The notes: generated from the sequence alone by a model not told the origin. A DNA stretch of 5,204 nucleotides from Candidatus Desantisbacteria bacterium CG2_30_40_21 (GCA_001873945.1 MNYI01000081.1:1-5204); one strand, 5' to 3'; counted from the stretch's first letter, positions 1 to 4,965 are shown. Numbers and translations are program-made.

Positions 1-24
1 ATATTGATAAGAGAGATCAAGGTA

Positions 25-156
25 GGGGAAAAATGGGAAAAATGGGGGAAAATGGGGAAAAATGGGGACAGCGCCCTATTTTTTTCTAAAAATAGGGCGC
101 TGTCCCCATTTTTCGCGCTGTCCCCATTTTTCCCCATTTTTCCCCCCATTTTTCCC
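25..156. repeat. Tandem/inverted GGGGAAAAATGG-type repeat array
   Basis: On the left (25-67) the plus strand repeats a short G-run/A-run unit (GGGG AAAAATGG, with small length changes). On the right (104-156) the same unit runs in inverted orientation (CCCC ATTTTT). The two halves face each other around a perfect palindrome at 58-113. The right half is read as codons by the 3' end of tsaD. The arrangement looks like a REP-like palindromic repeat that has grown by slippage or partial duplication. Similar GGGGACAG-containing palindromes are scattered in many environmental genomes, sometimes near IS200-like (REP-associated) transposases, but no transposase is present here, so that link is inference. 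Confidence 0.85.
58..113 (-). terminator. Perfect 26-bp hairpin overlapping the tsaD 3' end; probable terminator
   Basis: Arms 58-83 and 88-113 are exact reverse complements, separated by the four bases TTCT. The stem holds the GC-rich core GGGGACAGCGCCC flanked by A/T runs. In the minus-strand transcript the stem is followed by alternating U-rich and C-rich stretches, so it could end tsaD transcription and protect the 3' end. The tsaD stop codon (86-88) is at the tip of this hairpin. The palindrome is directly visible; terminator function is inferred from position. Confidence 0.6.
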
Positions 157-1144
157 ACTTCAAATTAGAATTAACATCTAAAGACAGGTCAGACCGATTG
201 CCTGCATTATACTTATGAAAACCTAATCCAGCTATCATAGCTGCATTATCCGTACACAATACAATTGATGGAATATAGAGGGCTATATCTTTTCCAGTTG
301 TTTTTGCATTAAGCTGTTCTCTTAATCTGGAGTTAGCAGCTACACCGCCGCCAAGTATAATCGAAACAGCTGCCATATCTTGAACCGCATTCATTACCTT
401 ACTTACCAAGGCATCCACAGCTGCTTCCTGAAAACTGGCAGCAATATCTTCAACCGGTAATGGATGATGCGTTGTTTTTGTATAATTAATCACAGCTGTC
501 TTTAACCCGCTATAGCTGAAATCATACTTGCTATGCTTTATAGTTGGCCTTGGAAATCTTATTGCCTCCCTGTTGCCAGTTATAGCCAATTGGTCAATAA
601 TCGGTCCGCCAGGATACCCAAGCCCAAGCCATTTTGCCACCTTATCATACGCCTCACCTATGGCATCGTCTTTTGTCCTGCCAAGCGACTCATAAACCCC
701 TAATTCTTTAACCAATATCATCTCTGTATGACCACCAGAAACAACCAGAGCAATAGCCGGCAGATTAATCTGCGGATACTCAAGATAAACAGCATATATG
801 TGTGCTTCAAGATGATTTATGGGAATCAGCGGGAGTCTTCTCCCATAAGCCAATGCCTTAGCAAAGGATACCCCTACTAACAAAGCCCCAACCAATCCCG
901 GACCATAGGTAACAGCTATTGCTTCAATATCATTTAATGTTATTCCTGCCTCATTAATGGCTGAGACAACTACCTGATTGATTACCTCAATATGCTTTCT
1001 TGAAGCAATCTCCGGAACAACACCACCATATGGTTCATGGAATTTGACTTGAGAAGCAATAATATTTGACAGTATATGTTGACCATCCTCAACAACAGCA
1101 GCAGCCGTTTCATCACATGAGGTTTCAATTCCAAGGATTAACAA
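86..1144 (-). CDS. tsaD: tRNA N6-adenosine threonylcarbamoyltransferase TsaD
   Basis: TsaD (Kae1/Qri7 family, ASKHA fold) transfers the threonylcarbamoyl group from TC-AMP to A37 of ANN-decoding tRNAs, in the cytoplasm, together with TsaB and TsaE. Visible signatures are the N-terminal LGIETSCDET, YGGVVPE, AVTYGPGLVGALLVG, the metal-binding NHLEAH (H111, H115), VVSGGHTE, SYSGLKTAV, the nucleotide-binding GGGVAANSRLR, and CTDNAAMIA with the third metal ligand D299. Numbering is from the TTG at 1144, which I chose because GGAGG lies five bases upstream. It gives the usual MLILGIETSCDET start and places both His residues at their E. coli positions. An ATG at 1156 in frame has no visible ribosome binding site and would add four residues. 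The last 23 residues (WEKWGEKWGKMG and on) are encoded by the adjoining repeat array and replace the normal C-terminus, making 352 aa against about 335-345 usual. No tsaB or tsaE is in the window, and no strong promoter is seen. Confidence 0.95.
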   Translation of the reverse strand: MLILGIETSCDETAAAVVEDGQHILSNIIASQVKFHEPYGGVVPEIASRKHIEVINQVVVSAINEAGITLNDIEAIAVTYGPGLVGALLVGVSFAKALAYGRRLPLIPINHLEAHIYAVYLEYPQINLPAIALVVSGGHTEMILVKELGVYESLGRTKDDAIGEAYDKVAKWLGLGYPGGPIIDQLAITGNREAIRFPRPTIKHSKYDFSYSGLKTAVINYTKTTHHPLPVEDIAASFQEAAVDALVSKVMNAVQDMAAVSIILGGGVAANSRLREQLNAKTTGKDIALYIPSIVLCTDNAAMIAGLGFHKYNAGNRSDLSLDVNSNLKWEKWGEKWGKMGTARKMGTAPYF

Positions 1145-1183
1145 TCTTTCCTCCATTATGAAATTAAAATAATTACAAAATAA

Positions 1184-1396
1184 GTAACTACTCAGCTCTC
1201 TTGCAAAAATGTTATCCCAATGAAGTACTTGATGCTGTCATCCCGAAGGAGTACTCGACTGAGGGATCTTTCCTTATGCAATGTTTACAATAATGATGAT
1301 GATTGGGACAACAGAAAGAAAGATTCCTCACAGTAGTTCGGAATGACAGAAAAGTAAAAGCAAATGTGCTTAGAATAACAATAGCTGAGTAGTTAC
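1184..1396. repeat. 213-bp element with 14-bp terminal inverted repeats (MITE-like)
   Basis: GTAACTACTCAGCT at 1184-1197 is the exact reverse complement of 1383-1396. TGTTAT-containing sequence just inside each end also matches. A second inverted repeat (1235-1349) lies within. No protein-coding potential or transposase is seen. The right end, about 35 nt from 1361 to 1395, is closely matched at 3374-3409 in the next divergent intergenic region, so this is a repeat family. Non-autonomous mobile origin is an inference; no target-site duplication is obvious. Confidence 0.65.
1235..1349. repeat. Inner inverted repeat, CTGTCATTCCGAA/GAATCTTTC type
   Basis: CTGTCATCCCGAA at 1235-1247 pairs with TTCGGAATGACAG at 1337-1349 (one mismatch), and GATCTTTC near 1265 pairs with GAAAGATTC near 1318. 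The middle is unpaired. Sequences of this TGTCATTCCGAA...GAATCTTTC kind are a common dispersed intergenic repeat in several bacterial phyla (from general knowledge). It sits inside the larger element with GTAACTACTCAGCT ends. Confidence 0.6.
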
Positions 1397-1455
1397 CAAA
1401 ATAATAACACAAAAAGGTAAAAAAAGCAAGTAATTTATTCCCAGCACAAAAAAAC

Positions 1456-1484
1456 TTGACAAAATAATATAAATGTTGTATAAT
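1456..1484 (+). promoter_or_regulatory. Consensus sigma70 promoter for the SAP-domain gene
   Basis: TTGACA at 1456-1461 and TATAAT at 1479-1484 are separated by exactly 17 bases, a full match to the vegetative consensus in an AT-rich stretch. Transcription would start near 1491 and give a leader of about 215 nt before the ATG at 1709. That leader contains the large inverted repeat at 1501-1664. Confidence 0.8.
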
Positions 1485-1500
1485 TTAGTAACAATGAATA

Positions 1501-1664
1501 TATACTCAAGTGTGGCATAAATTGCGTTTTTCGCTGGTCTTAATCAACGATAGCTGTGTTGTTCAGGTTCGCAATAGTACACTATTGCTCACCTTACGCG
1601 CCATTGCTCTCCTTGATTATCCTCACCCCGAGAAAAATCGCAATTTATGCCCCACTTGAGTATA
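1501..1664. repeat. Large imperfect inverted repeat in the SAP-gene leader
   Basis: The 26 bases 1501-1526 (TATACTCAAGTGTGGCATAA then ATTGCG) match the reverse complement of 1639-1664 with one mismatch. Pairing continues imperfectly inward through T-rich sequence to TAATCAA (1541-1547) against TTGATTA (1613-1619). The loop holds a separate small hairpin, GCAATAGT-AC-ACTATTGC (1571-1588). If transcribed from the promoter at 1456-1484, it would fold into a long stem before the ribosome binding site. It may be a mobile palindromic repeat, a leader structure, or both. I do not recognise a known riboswitch class. Confidence 0.7.
1571..1610. repeat. Short dispersed repeat, copy 1 (GCAATAGT hairpin)
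   Basis: A perfect 8-bp stem (GCAATAGT/ACTATTGC, two-base loop) is followed by ACGCG-C-CATT-G-CT. A diverged copy in the same orientation lies at 4368-4406 after the lipoprotein gene, with the same order hairpin then ACGCG then CATT. The spacing between hairpin and ACGCG differs by about four bases. Confidence 0.45.
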
Positions 1665-1708
1665 ATTGACCAACACAGTTGGTTAAATAAAAAAAGGAGG
1701 TTAGTTGA

Positions 1709-1891
1709 ATGAAGATTGATGAGATTAAAAGCAAAGCGAAGGGGTTGGGAATAAGTCCAGGAAAAATGAAAAAGGATGACCTTATTCGAGAGATTCAGAG
1801 AACAGAAGGCAACCTTGATTGTTTTGGAGCAGCTATGAATAATGAGTGCGATCAAATAGATTGCTGCTGGAGAGATGACTGCTTGAAATAA
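1709..1891 (+). CDS. Small SAP-domain protein with Cys-rich C-terminus
   Basis: This 60-residue protein has a SAP-like helix-extended-helix motif (about residues 1-31: KIDEIKSKAKGLGI, then PGKMKKDDLIREIQ), a fold often used for nucleic-acid binding and also seen in the Rho N-terminal region. A compact tail follows with five cysteines (C38, C47, C52, C53, C58; pattern C-x8-C-x4-CC-x4-C) around CFG, CDQ and CCWRDDC. Stand-alone SAP proteins with this EGN-x-x-CFG...C-x-W-R-x-D-C ending occur in anaerobic bacteria; their role is unknown to me. The tail could bind a metal or Fe-S centre; that is inference. AAGGAGG at 1694-1700 sits eight bases before the ATG. A perfect sigma70 promoter lies at 1456-1484, with an inverted-repeat leader between. 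The gene converges on the hydrogenase gene and ends just before a double hairpin. Confidence 0.85.
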   Translation: MKIDEIKSKAKGLGISPGKMKKDDLIREIQRTEGNLDCFGAAMNNECDQIDCCWRDDCLK

Positions 1892-1910
1892 GAAACAATG
1901 GATAACAGAA

Positions 1911-1964
1911 GGCGGGTTTTCTAACCTGCCAATGGAGGGCGGACAGGAATGTCCGCCCTCCATT
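1911..1964. terminator. Double hairpin repeat between convergent genes; probable bidirectional terminator
   Basis: Two adjacent stems are visible: GGCGGGTT-TTCT-AACCTGCC (1911-1930, one G-T pair) and a perfect 15-bp stem AATGGAGGGCGGACA/TGTCCGCCCTCCATT with a GGAA loop (1931-1945 and 1950-1964). The second begins two bases beyond the hydrogenase stop codon; the first starts 19 bases after the SAP-gene stop. There is no classic long U tract. The unit resembles a dispersed GGCGGACATTCCTGTCCGCC-type palindrome, so it is probably a mobile repeat that also serves as a transcript end for both genes. Confidence 0.6.
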
Positions 1965-1966
1965 AG

Positions 1967-3247
1967 TTAATGCACAGAACACGAAATACAAGGATCATAA
2001 GCCCGCAACAACATACCTACCTTAGTAGAGATAGCCCGTTCGTCAAGTATTCCATCCTGTTTTTGAGATTTTACAATCCCTCTTACATCCCTTTCCATAT
2101 TAGCTAAGTTTATGGCTGTTGGGGTGATAATATCTGTCTTGATATTTTTTCCGTTTTCATCAAATTCATAATGATGATATAGTGTACCCCTTGGCACCTC
2201 TAAGGCAGCTGTCCCTGTACATGCCTTTGGTTGAAATTCAGGGGGTGTTTCATCCTTCATTTGGGTATCAAGAAGCTCGTCTATAATCAATAGACACCTC
2301 TGGCTGGCATAAACCAATTCTATTGCCTGTGCCAGATTATTATGTAGTGGATTTTTTGTAATTTCAGTCATCGTTAAGGCTTCCTTAGACTTGCCATAAA
2401 GCATATCACCAAACAACATTATCCTTGCCAATGCCCCCACCATAAATGGTTTATCATTATAATGGCTATGCTTTGCCCGAGAATGTTCAACCACCACTTC
2501 GTGGCATACACTCCTGTAATCACTTATTTCAAACTCGCATTCATTGCCGGGGGTGCTACCTGCGGAGACACGAATACTTTCTCCAAAAAAACCAAATTTA
2601 TTATTCACAGGTTTTAATGCAGAAAAATATTCAGCCGGCTCTACTGGAAAAACATCTATCCCTGAAAAAAATTGAACAGCTTTAATCCCATCATCCACAG
2701 CCATCTCCAGCTCTTTTTTCAAGACAAGCAATTCATGCTTTTCAGGGATCATTCCAAAACCGCCAATGCACAGATTTATCGGATGGATAGGCCTTCCCCC
2801 ACCAATAATTTCCTGAATCTTATTACCTAATTTCTTAAGCCTTAAGCCCATACTTGCCAGTTCTGGCTCCTTTTCTGCCAGAGTAATAACAGAGGTAACA
2901 CCAAGATAGTCGGGTGCAGCCAGACAGAATAGATGCAGACCATGGCTTTCTATCATCCCGCCACAGTGAATGAGTTCCCGTAAGAGCATGGTTTGTCTGG
3001 ATATTTGTATCCCAAAGGCATTTTCAATTGCCATAAGCGCTGTTATCATATGGGATATGCTACAGATGGCACATATTCGGCAAACAATTGATGGTATCTC
3101 CTGATATGACTTGCCCACAACTAAAAACTCAAAAAACCTTGAGCCTTCAAATACCTCAATATTGACAATGTCCCTTTCCATATCAATGGTTACTCCACCG
3201 TGTCCCTCGACCCGACAGATATGATCGATTTTTATTTCTTTTGACAT
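1967..3247 (-). CDS. [NiFe] hydrogenase large (alpha) subunit, group 3-like, without C-terminal tail
   Basis: This is the catalytic subunit of a soluble [NiFe] hydrogenase, 426 aa, resembling the alpha subunits of NAD(P)-linked sulfhydrogenases such as Pyrococcus SHI. Visible motifs are IDHICRVEGHGG near the N-terminus, the proximal Ni-binding motif RICAICSISH (C59, C62, H66; Ala where CGxC is most common), MIESHGLHLF, AKHSHYNDKPFMVGA, PLHNNLAQAIELVY, EVPRG, DIITPTAINLANMERDVR and the distal motif DPCISCSVH (C420, C423). The stop directly follows H426, so there is no C-terminal peptide for a maturation protease. The start at 3247 is supported by AAGGAGG five bases upstream; the frame is open to an ATG at 3337, but the extra 30 codons cross a heptad repeat and the putative promoter. 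No small subunit, diaphorase or maturation gene lies beside it: the upstream neighbour is divergent and the downstream one convergent. The partner must be encoded elsewhere. Confidence 0.93.
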   Translation of the reverse strand: MSKEIKIDHICRVEGHGGVTIDMERDIVNIEVFEGSRFFEFLVVGKSYQEIPSIVCRICAICSISHMITALMAIENAFGIQISRQTMLLRELIHCGGMIESHGLHLFCLAAPDYLGVTSVITLAEKEPELASMGLRLKKLGNKIQEIIGGGRPIHPINLCIGGFGMIPEKHELLVLKKELEMAVDDGIKAVQFFSGIDVFPVEPAEYFSALKPVNNKFGFFGESIRVSAGSTPGNECEFEISDYRSVCHEVVVEHSRAKHSHYNDKPFMVGALARIMLFGDMLYGKSKEALTMTEITKNPLHNNLAQAIELVYASQRCLLIIDELLDTQMKDETPPEFQPKACTGTAALEVPRGTLYHHYEFDENGKNIKTDIITPTAINLANMERDVRGIVKSQKQDGILDERAISTKVGMLLRAYDPCISCSVH

Positions 3248-3273
3248 ATCTTCCTCCTTATTTCCATCAAAAT

Positions 3274-3301
3274 AATTGACAATTGACAATTCATAATTGT
3301 A
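3274..3301. repeat. AATTGAC heptad tandem repeat in the hydrogenase leader
   Basis: Four seven-base units are visible: AATTGAC, AATTGAC, AATTCAT, AATTGTA. The same heptad pattern is common as a dispersed intergenic repeat in bacteria. It lies 15-42 bases upstream of the hydrogenase ribosome binding site. If translated on the minus strand it gives the low-information run NYELSIVNY, which argues against the upstream ATG at 3337 being the true start. Confidence 0.7.
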
Positions 3302-3409
3302 ACTATTTAGCATATCACATTCGACATTAAGATGCAAGTCCTAATTTCATTTTCCTGAAATTTTTTGCTGATTCAAAATGTGTATGAAATAACAATAGCT
3401 AAGTAGTTA
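3300..3409. repeat. Second, shorter copy of the TAACTACTTAGC-ended element
   Basis: TAACTATTTAGC at 3300-3311 matches the reverse complement of 3398-3409 with one mismatch, so the element is about 110 bp long. Its right 35 bases (3374-3409) align with 1361-1395 of the 213-bp element, including ATAACAATAGCT followed by AGTAGTTA. The interior differs. It lies wholly in the divergent intergenic region between the hydrogenase and lipoprotein genes and ends eight bases before the -35 box at 3418. The left end is the weaker part of the match. Confidence 0.5.
3309..3337 (-). promoter_or_regulatory. Possible extended -10 promoter for the hydrogenase gene
   Basis: On the minus strand TTGCAT (3332-3337) and TATGCT (3309-3314) are 17 bases apart, and the -10 box is preceded by TGA, giving an extended -10 motif. 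Transcription would start near 3302 and give a leader of about 55 nt, which passes through the heptad repeat to the ribosome binding site at 3253-3259. The -35 match is weak, so this is tentative. Confidence 0.35.
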
Positions 3410-3417
3410 AAAAAAGA

Positions 3418-3446
3418 TTGACATTTATCTGTATTTAGAATATAAT
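3418..3446 (+). promoter_or_regulatory. Consensus sigma70 promoter for the lipoprotein gene
   Basis: TTGACA (3418-3423), 17 bases, then TATAAT (3441-3446) is a full consensus match. Transcription would start near 3453 and give a short leader of about 23 nt with AAGGAGA (3464-3470) as ribosome binding site, five bases before the ATG. A diverged terminal-inverted-repeat element ends at 3409, directly upstream. Confidence 0.8.
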
Positions 3447-3475
3447 ATCCTCATCTTAATTTTAAGGAGAAAATC

Positions 3476-4354
3476 ATGAGATCGCTAATACTCATATTTC
3501 TTTTTTCTTTCCTGCTTTCATCATGTGAGGCAGCCAGACCACAGTATATTGAGATAGCTACATTTAACATTGAAAACCTTGCCGCTAAGGGTAAGGATAT
3601 GAAGCAGATTGCCCGAGTAATCAAAGATCTTGGGCTTGAGCTAATTGGCATTCAAGAGATTGTAGAACCAAAAGCACTTGATGAATTGGTCAAATACCTT
3701 GATGGATTCAAGTATGAGATAACCGGTGGTACTGCCCCTATTCATGTAGGAATAATCTACAATAGCTTGGTGATAGATGTCTCTGAGGTAAGTGAGATAA
3801 AAACACTTACCTTAAATAATGATAAAAAATTCAGACCAGGCTTAAGGGTAAGGGCTAAGGTCAAACCAGATGGGTTTGATTTTATTTTGGCAGTGGTTCA
3901 TCTAAAATCAAAGATTGGCAATGAAGACACCGATTCATATCGCAAGCAGCAGATTCAATGCGTATCTAACTGGATGGATAAGGAATTACAATTTTGTCCC
4001 ATGGAAAAAGATATTATTATCCTTGGTGATTTTAATGAGACATTGGAAAGAAATCCCTTTGTCCCTCTTAGCCAGAGAAAGGATATTAAGATATTGACCG
4101 GGGATCTTGTGCCAGGGAGTGTCTCTTATATAGGCAAGAGTGGACAACAAAGATATCGATCACTAATTGATCATATCATTCTTTACAAGGGCAAGGGTGG
4201 TTGCTTTGATGAATATAAGCCGGCAAGCATCGGCTTGTTAAAGGCTTATGATAAATATCCACGATATAATGTTCCTGGTCCCCCGAATGGGAGTACATCC
4301 ATCTCAGACCATGTTCCAGTTTATGCCAGTTTTCTGACAAAGGATAATGATTGA
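3476..4354 (+). CDS. Lipoprotein of the endonuclease/exonuclease/phosphatase (EEP) superfamily
   Basis: This 292-residue protein begins with a lipoprotein signal (MRSLILIFLFSFLLSSC; lipobox LSSC, lipidated Cys17), so it should act outside the cytoplasm, anchored to a membrane. The rest is a complete EEP (DNase I-like) domain of about residues 24-287. Visible active-site elements are FNIENL (N31), IGIQE (E61), RPGLRV (R120), VVHLKS (H142), GDFNE (D185, N187), IDHI (D232) and SDHVP (D278, H279). These metal-dependent phosphodiesterases cut DNA or RNA, or dephosphorylate other substrates such as phosphoinositides, so the substrate cannot be told from sequence. Likely roles are extracellular nuclease for nutrient phosphate or DNA turnover; that is inference. 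It has its own perfect promoter and a good ribosome binding site, is divergent from the hydrogenase gene, and is followed by dispersed repeats rather than a partner gene. Confidence 0.9.
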   Translation: MRSLILIFLFSFLLSSCEAARPQYIEIATFNIENLAAKGKDMKQIARVIKDLGLELIGIQEIVEPKALDELVKYLDGFKYEITGGTAPIHVGIIYNSLVIDVSEVSEIKTLTLNNDKKFRPGLRVRAKVKPDGFDFILAVVHLKSKIGNEDTDSYRKQQIQCVSNWMDKELQFCPMEKDIIILGDFNETLERNPFVPLSQRKDIKILTGDLVPGSVSYIGKSGQQRYRSLIDHIILYKGKGGCFDEYKPASIGLLKAYDKYPRYNVPGPPNGSTSISDHVPVYASFLTKDND

Positions 4355-4367
4355 CAGGTTGACACGA

Positions 4368-4475
4368 CAATAGTGTGCTATTGCTAATCTGAATAACGCG
4401 TCATTCCTGCCCCGGTTCCCCACTTTCGTGAGGACAAGAGTTTCACAAAGGTAAACTCCGGCAGTAATCCAGCTC
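4368..4475. repeat. Dispersed repeat between convergent lipoprotein and PPC genes
   Basis: The left part holds CAATAG-TGTG-CTATTG (4368-4383), then ACGCG and CATTCCT, matching the short repeat at 1571-1610. The rest, read on the minus strand (CTGGATTACTGCCGGAGTTT, then CTTGTCCTCACGAAAGTGGG and GGCAGGAATGACGCG), has the look of the common intergenic repeat that translates as ...KWGTGAGMT in environmental genomes. It starts directly after the PPC gene's stop. I see no gene or strong terminator here. Recognition of the repeat type is from memory of similar sequences, not a search. Confidence 0.5.
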
Positions 4476-4921
4476 TCATTCCTTTTCATTAAACTGTAAC
4501 ATACTTATTCCAATCTCATCAAAATATTGCTTTTGTGCATTAATATCAGTAACCTCTATAAGAAATGCCTCTATAACTAAGTATACCCTTGCCTCTTTCC
4601 TGAGGCATCCCATCAATATTTCTTTACCTCGTCCGGCAGAAAAATGGATATGAATATTAGGGGCATCGAAGTCCCAGAAGATGGTACCAATTCCAAATAC
4701 TTCCCGTCCATCTGTAAATGATGTCCATATCGGTATTGGCGGCACACATAGTTTTTCCGGACCCACCACTAACTTCCCTTTCTCTAATGCCCCCAAAAAA
4801 AGACCATACCTGATGGTACATTTTCATTGATGATTAATTCCTTGAGGTTTAACAGTAGGTCGTCGTTATGATCAAATTTAATGACAAATACCCTGCCTAT
4901 CTTTCCTTCTTGATACTGCAT
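4476..4921 (-). pseudogene. PPC/DUF296-domain protein gene with a one-base frameshift
   Basis: The gene starts with ATG at 4921, nine bases after AAAGGAG (4931-4937), and reads MQYQEGKIGRVFVIKFD through ENVPSGMVFF, then hits TAG at 4784-4786. From 4796 the next frame continues as LGALEKGKLVVGPEK, PPIPIWTSFTDGREVFGIGT, IFWDFDAPNIHIHFSAGRG, GCLRKEARVYLVIEAFLIEV and ends FNEKE. Adding one T at the T7G5 run (4790-4801) joins the two into a 148-residue protein of normal length for a stand-alone PPC (plants and prokaryotes conserved) domain. The domain has the typical G-x-G...HIHFSAGRG signature. Bacterial PPC proteins form trimers; their function is mostly unknown, and plant relatives bind DNA through an added AT-hook. 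The break may be a sequencing error, a real mutation, or slippage that makes two products. Apart from it, both halves look intact. The transcript would end at the repeat following 4476. Confidence 0.85.
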
Positions 4922-4956
4922 TTGTTATTTCTCCTTTATTTACCCCAGCAATTCTC

Positions 4957-4965
4957 ATTATGGCA
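4957..4965 (-). promoter_or_regulatory. Possible extended -10 box for the PPC gene
   Basis: On the minus strand TGC-CATAAT (five of six -10 bases with an upstream TG) lies about 35 bases before the ATG at 4921. Transcription would start near 4950 and leave room for the AAAGGAG site. No good -35 box is seen at 17 bases, so support is limited. The rest of 4922-5028 shows no other signal. Confidence 0.3.

Noticed and set aside
25..156. Short tandem units that might be a CRISPR-like array
   Set aside because: Units are about 12 bases, contiguous and degenerate, with no spacers and no cas genes.
1157..1240. A tsaD promoter such as TTGCAA-17-TTATTT on the minus strand
   Set aside because: Both boxes match the consensus poorly in AT-rich sequence, so I did not list it.
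1212..1412. Minus-strand open frame of 66 codons
   Set aside because: It lies entirely within the terminal-inverted-repeat element and its inner repeat, with no family resemblance.
1589..1963. Minus-strand open frame of 124 codons
   Set aside because: It is antisense to the SAP gene and made from the leader inverted repeat and the gene-end palindrome; low-quality composition.
2446..2685. Plus-strand open frame inside the hydrogenase gene
   Set aside because: Shadow of a well-conserved coding frame on the other strand; no ribosome binding site or recognised motif.
1709..3247. A functional system linking the SAP protein to the hydrogenase
   Set aside because: The genes are convergent with separate promoters and a shared terminator-like repeat; nothing but proximity links them.
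3451..4370. Small open frames overlapping the EEP lipoprotein gene (3451-3651, 3915-4097, 4176-4370)
   Set aside because: All are antisense or out-of-frame shadows of a gene with a complete set of catalytic motifs.
4304..4489. Minus-strand open frame of 61 codons after the lipoprotein gene
   Set aside because: It is the translation of a dispersed repeat, of the kind often misannotated as a small protein.
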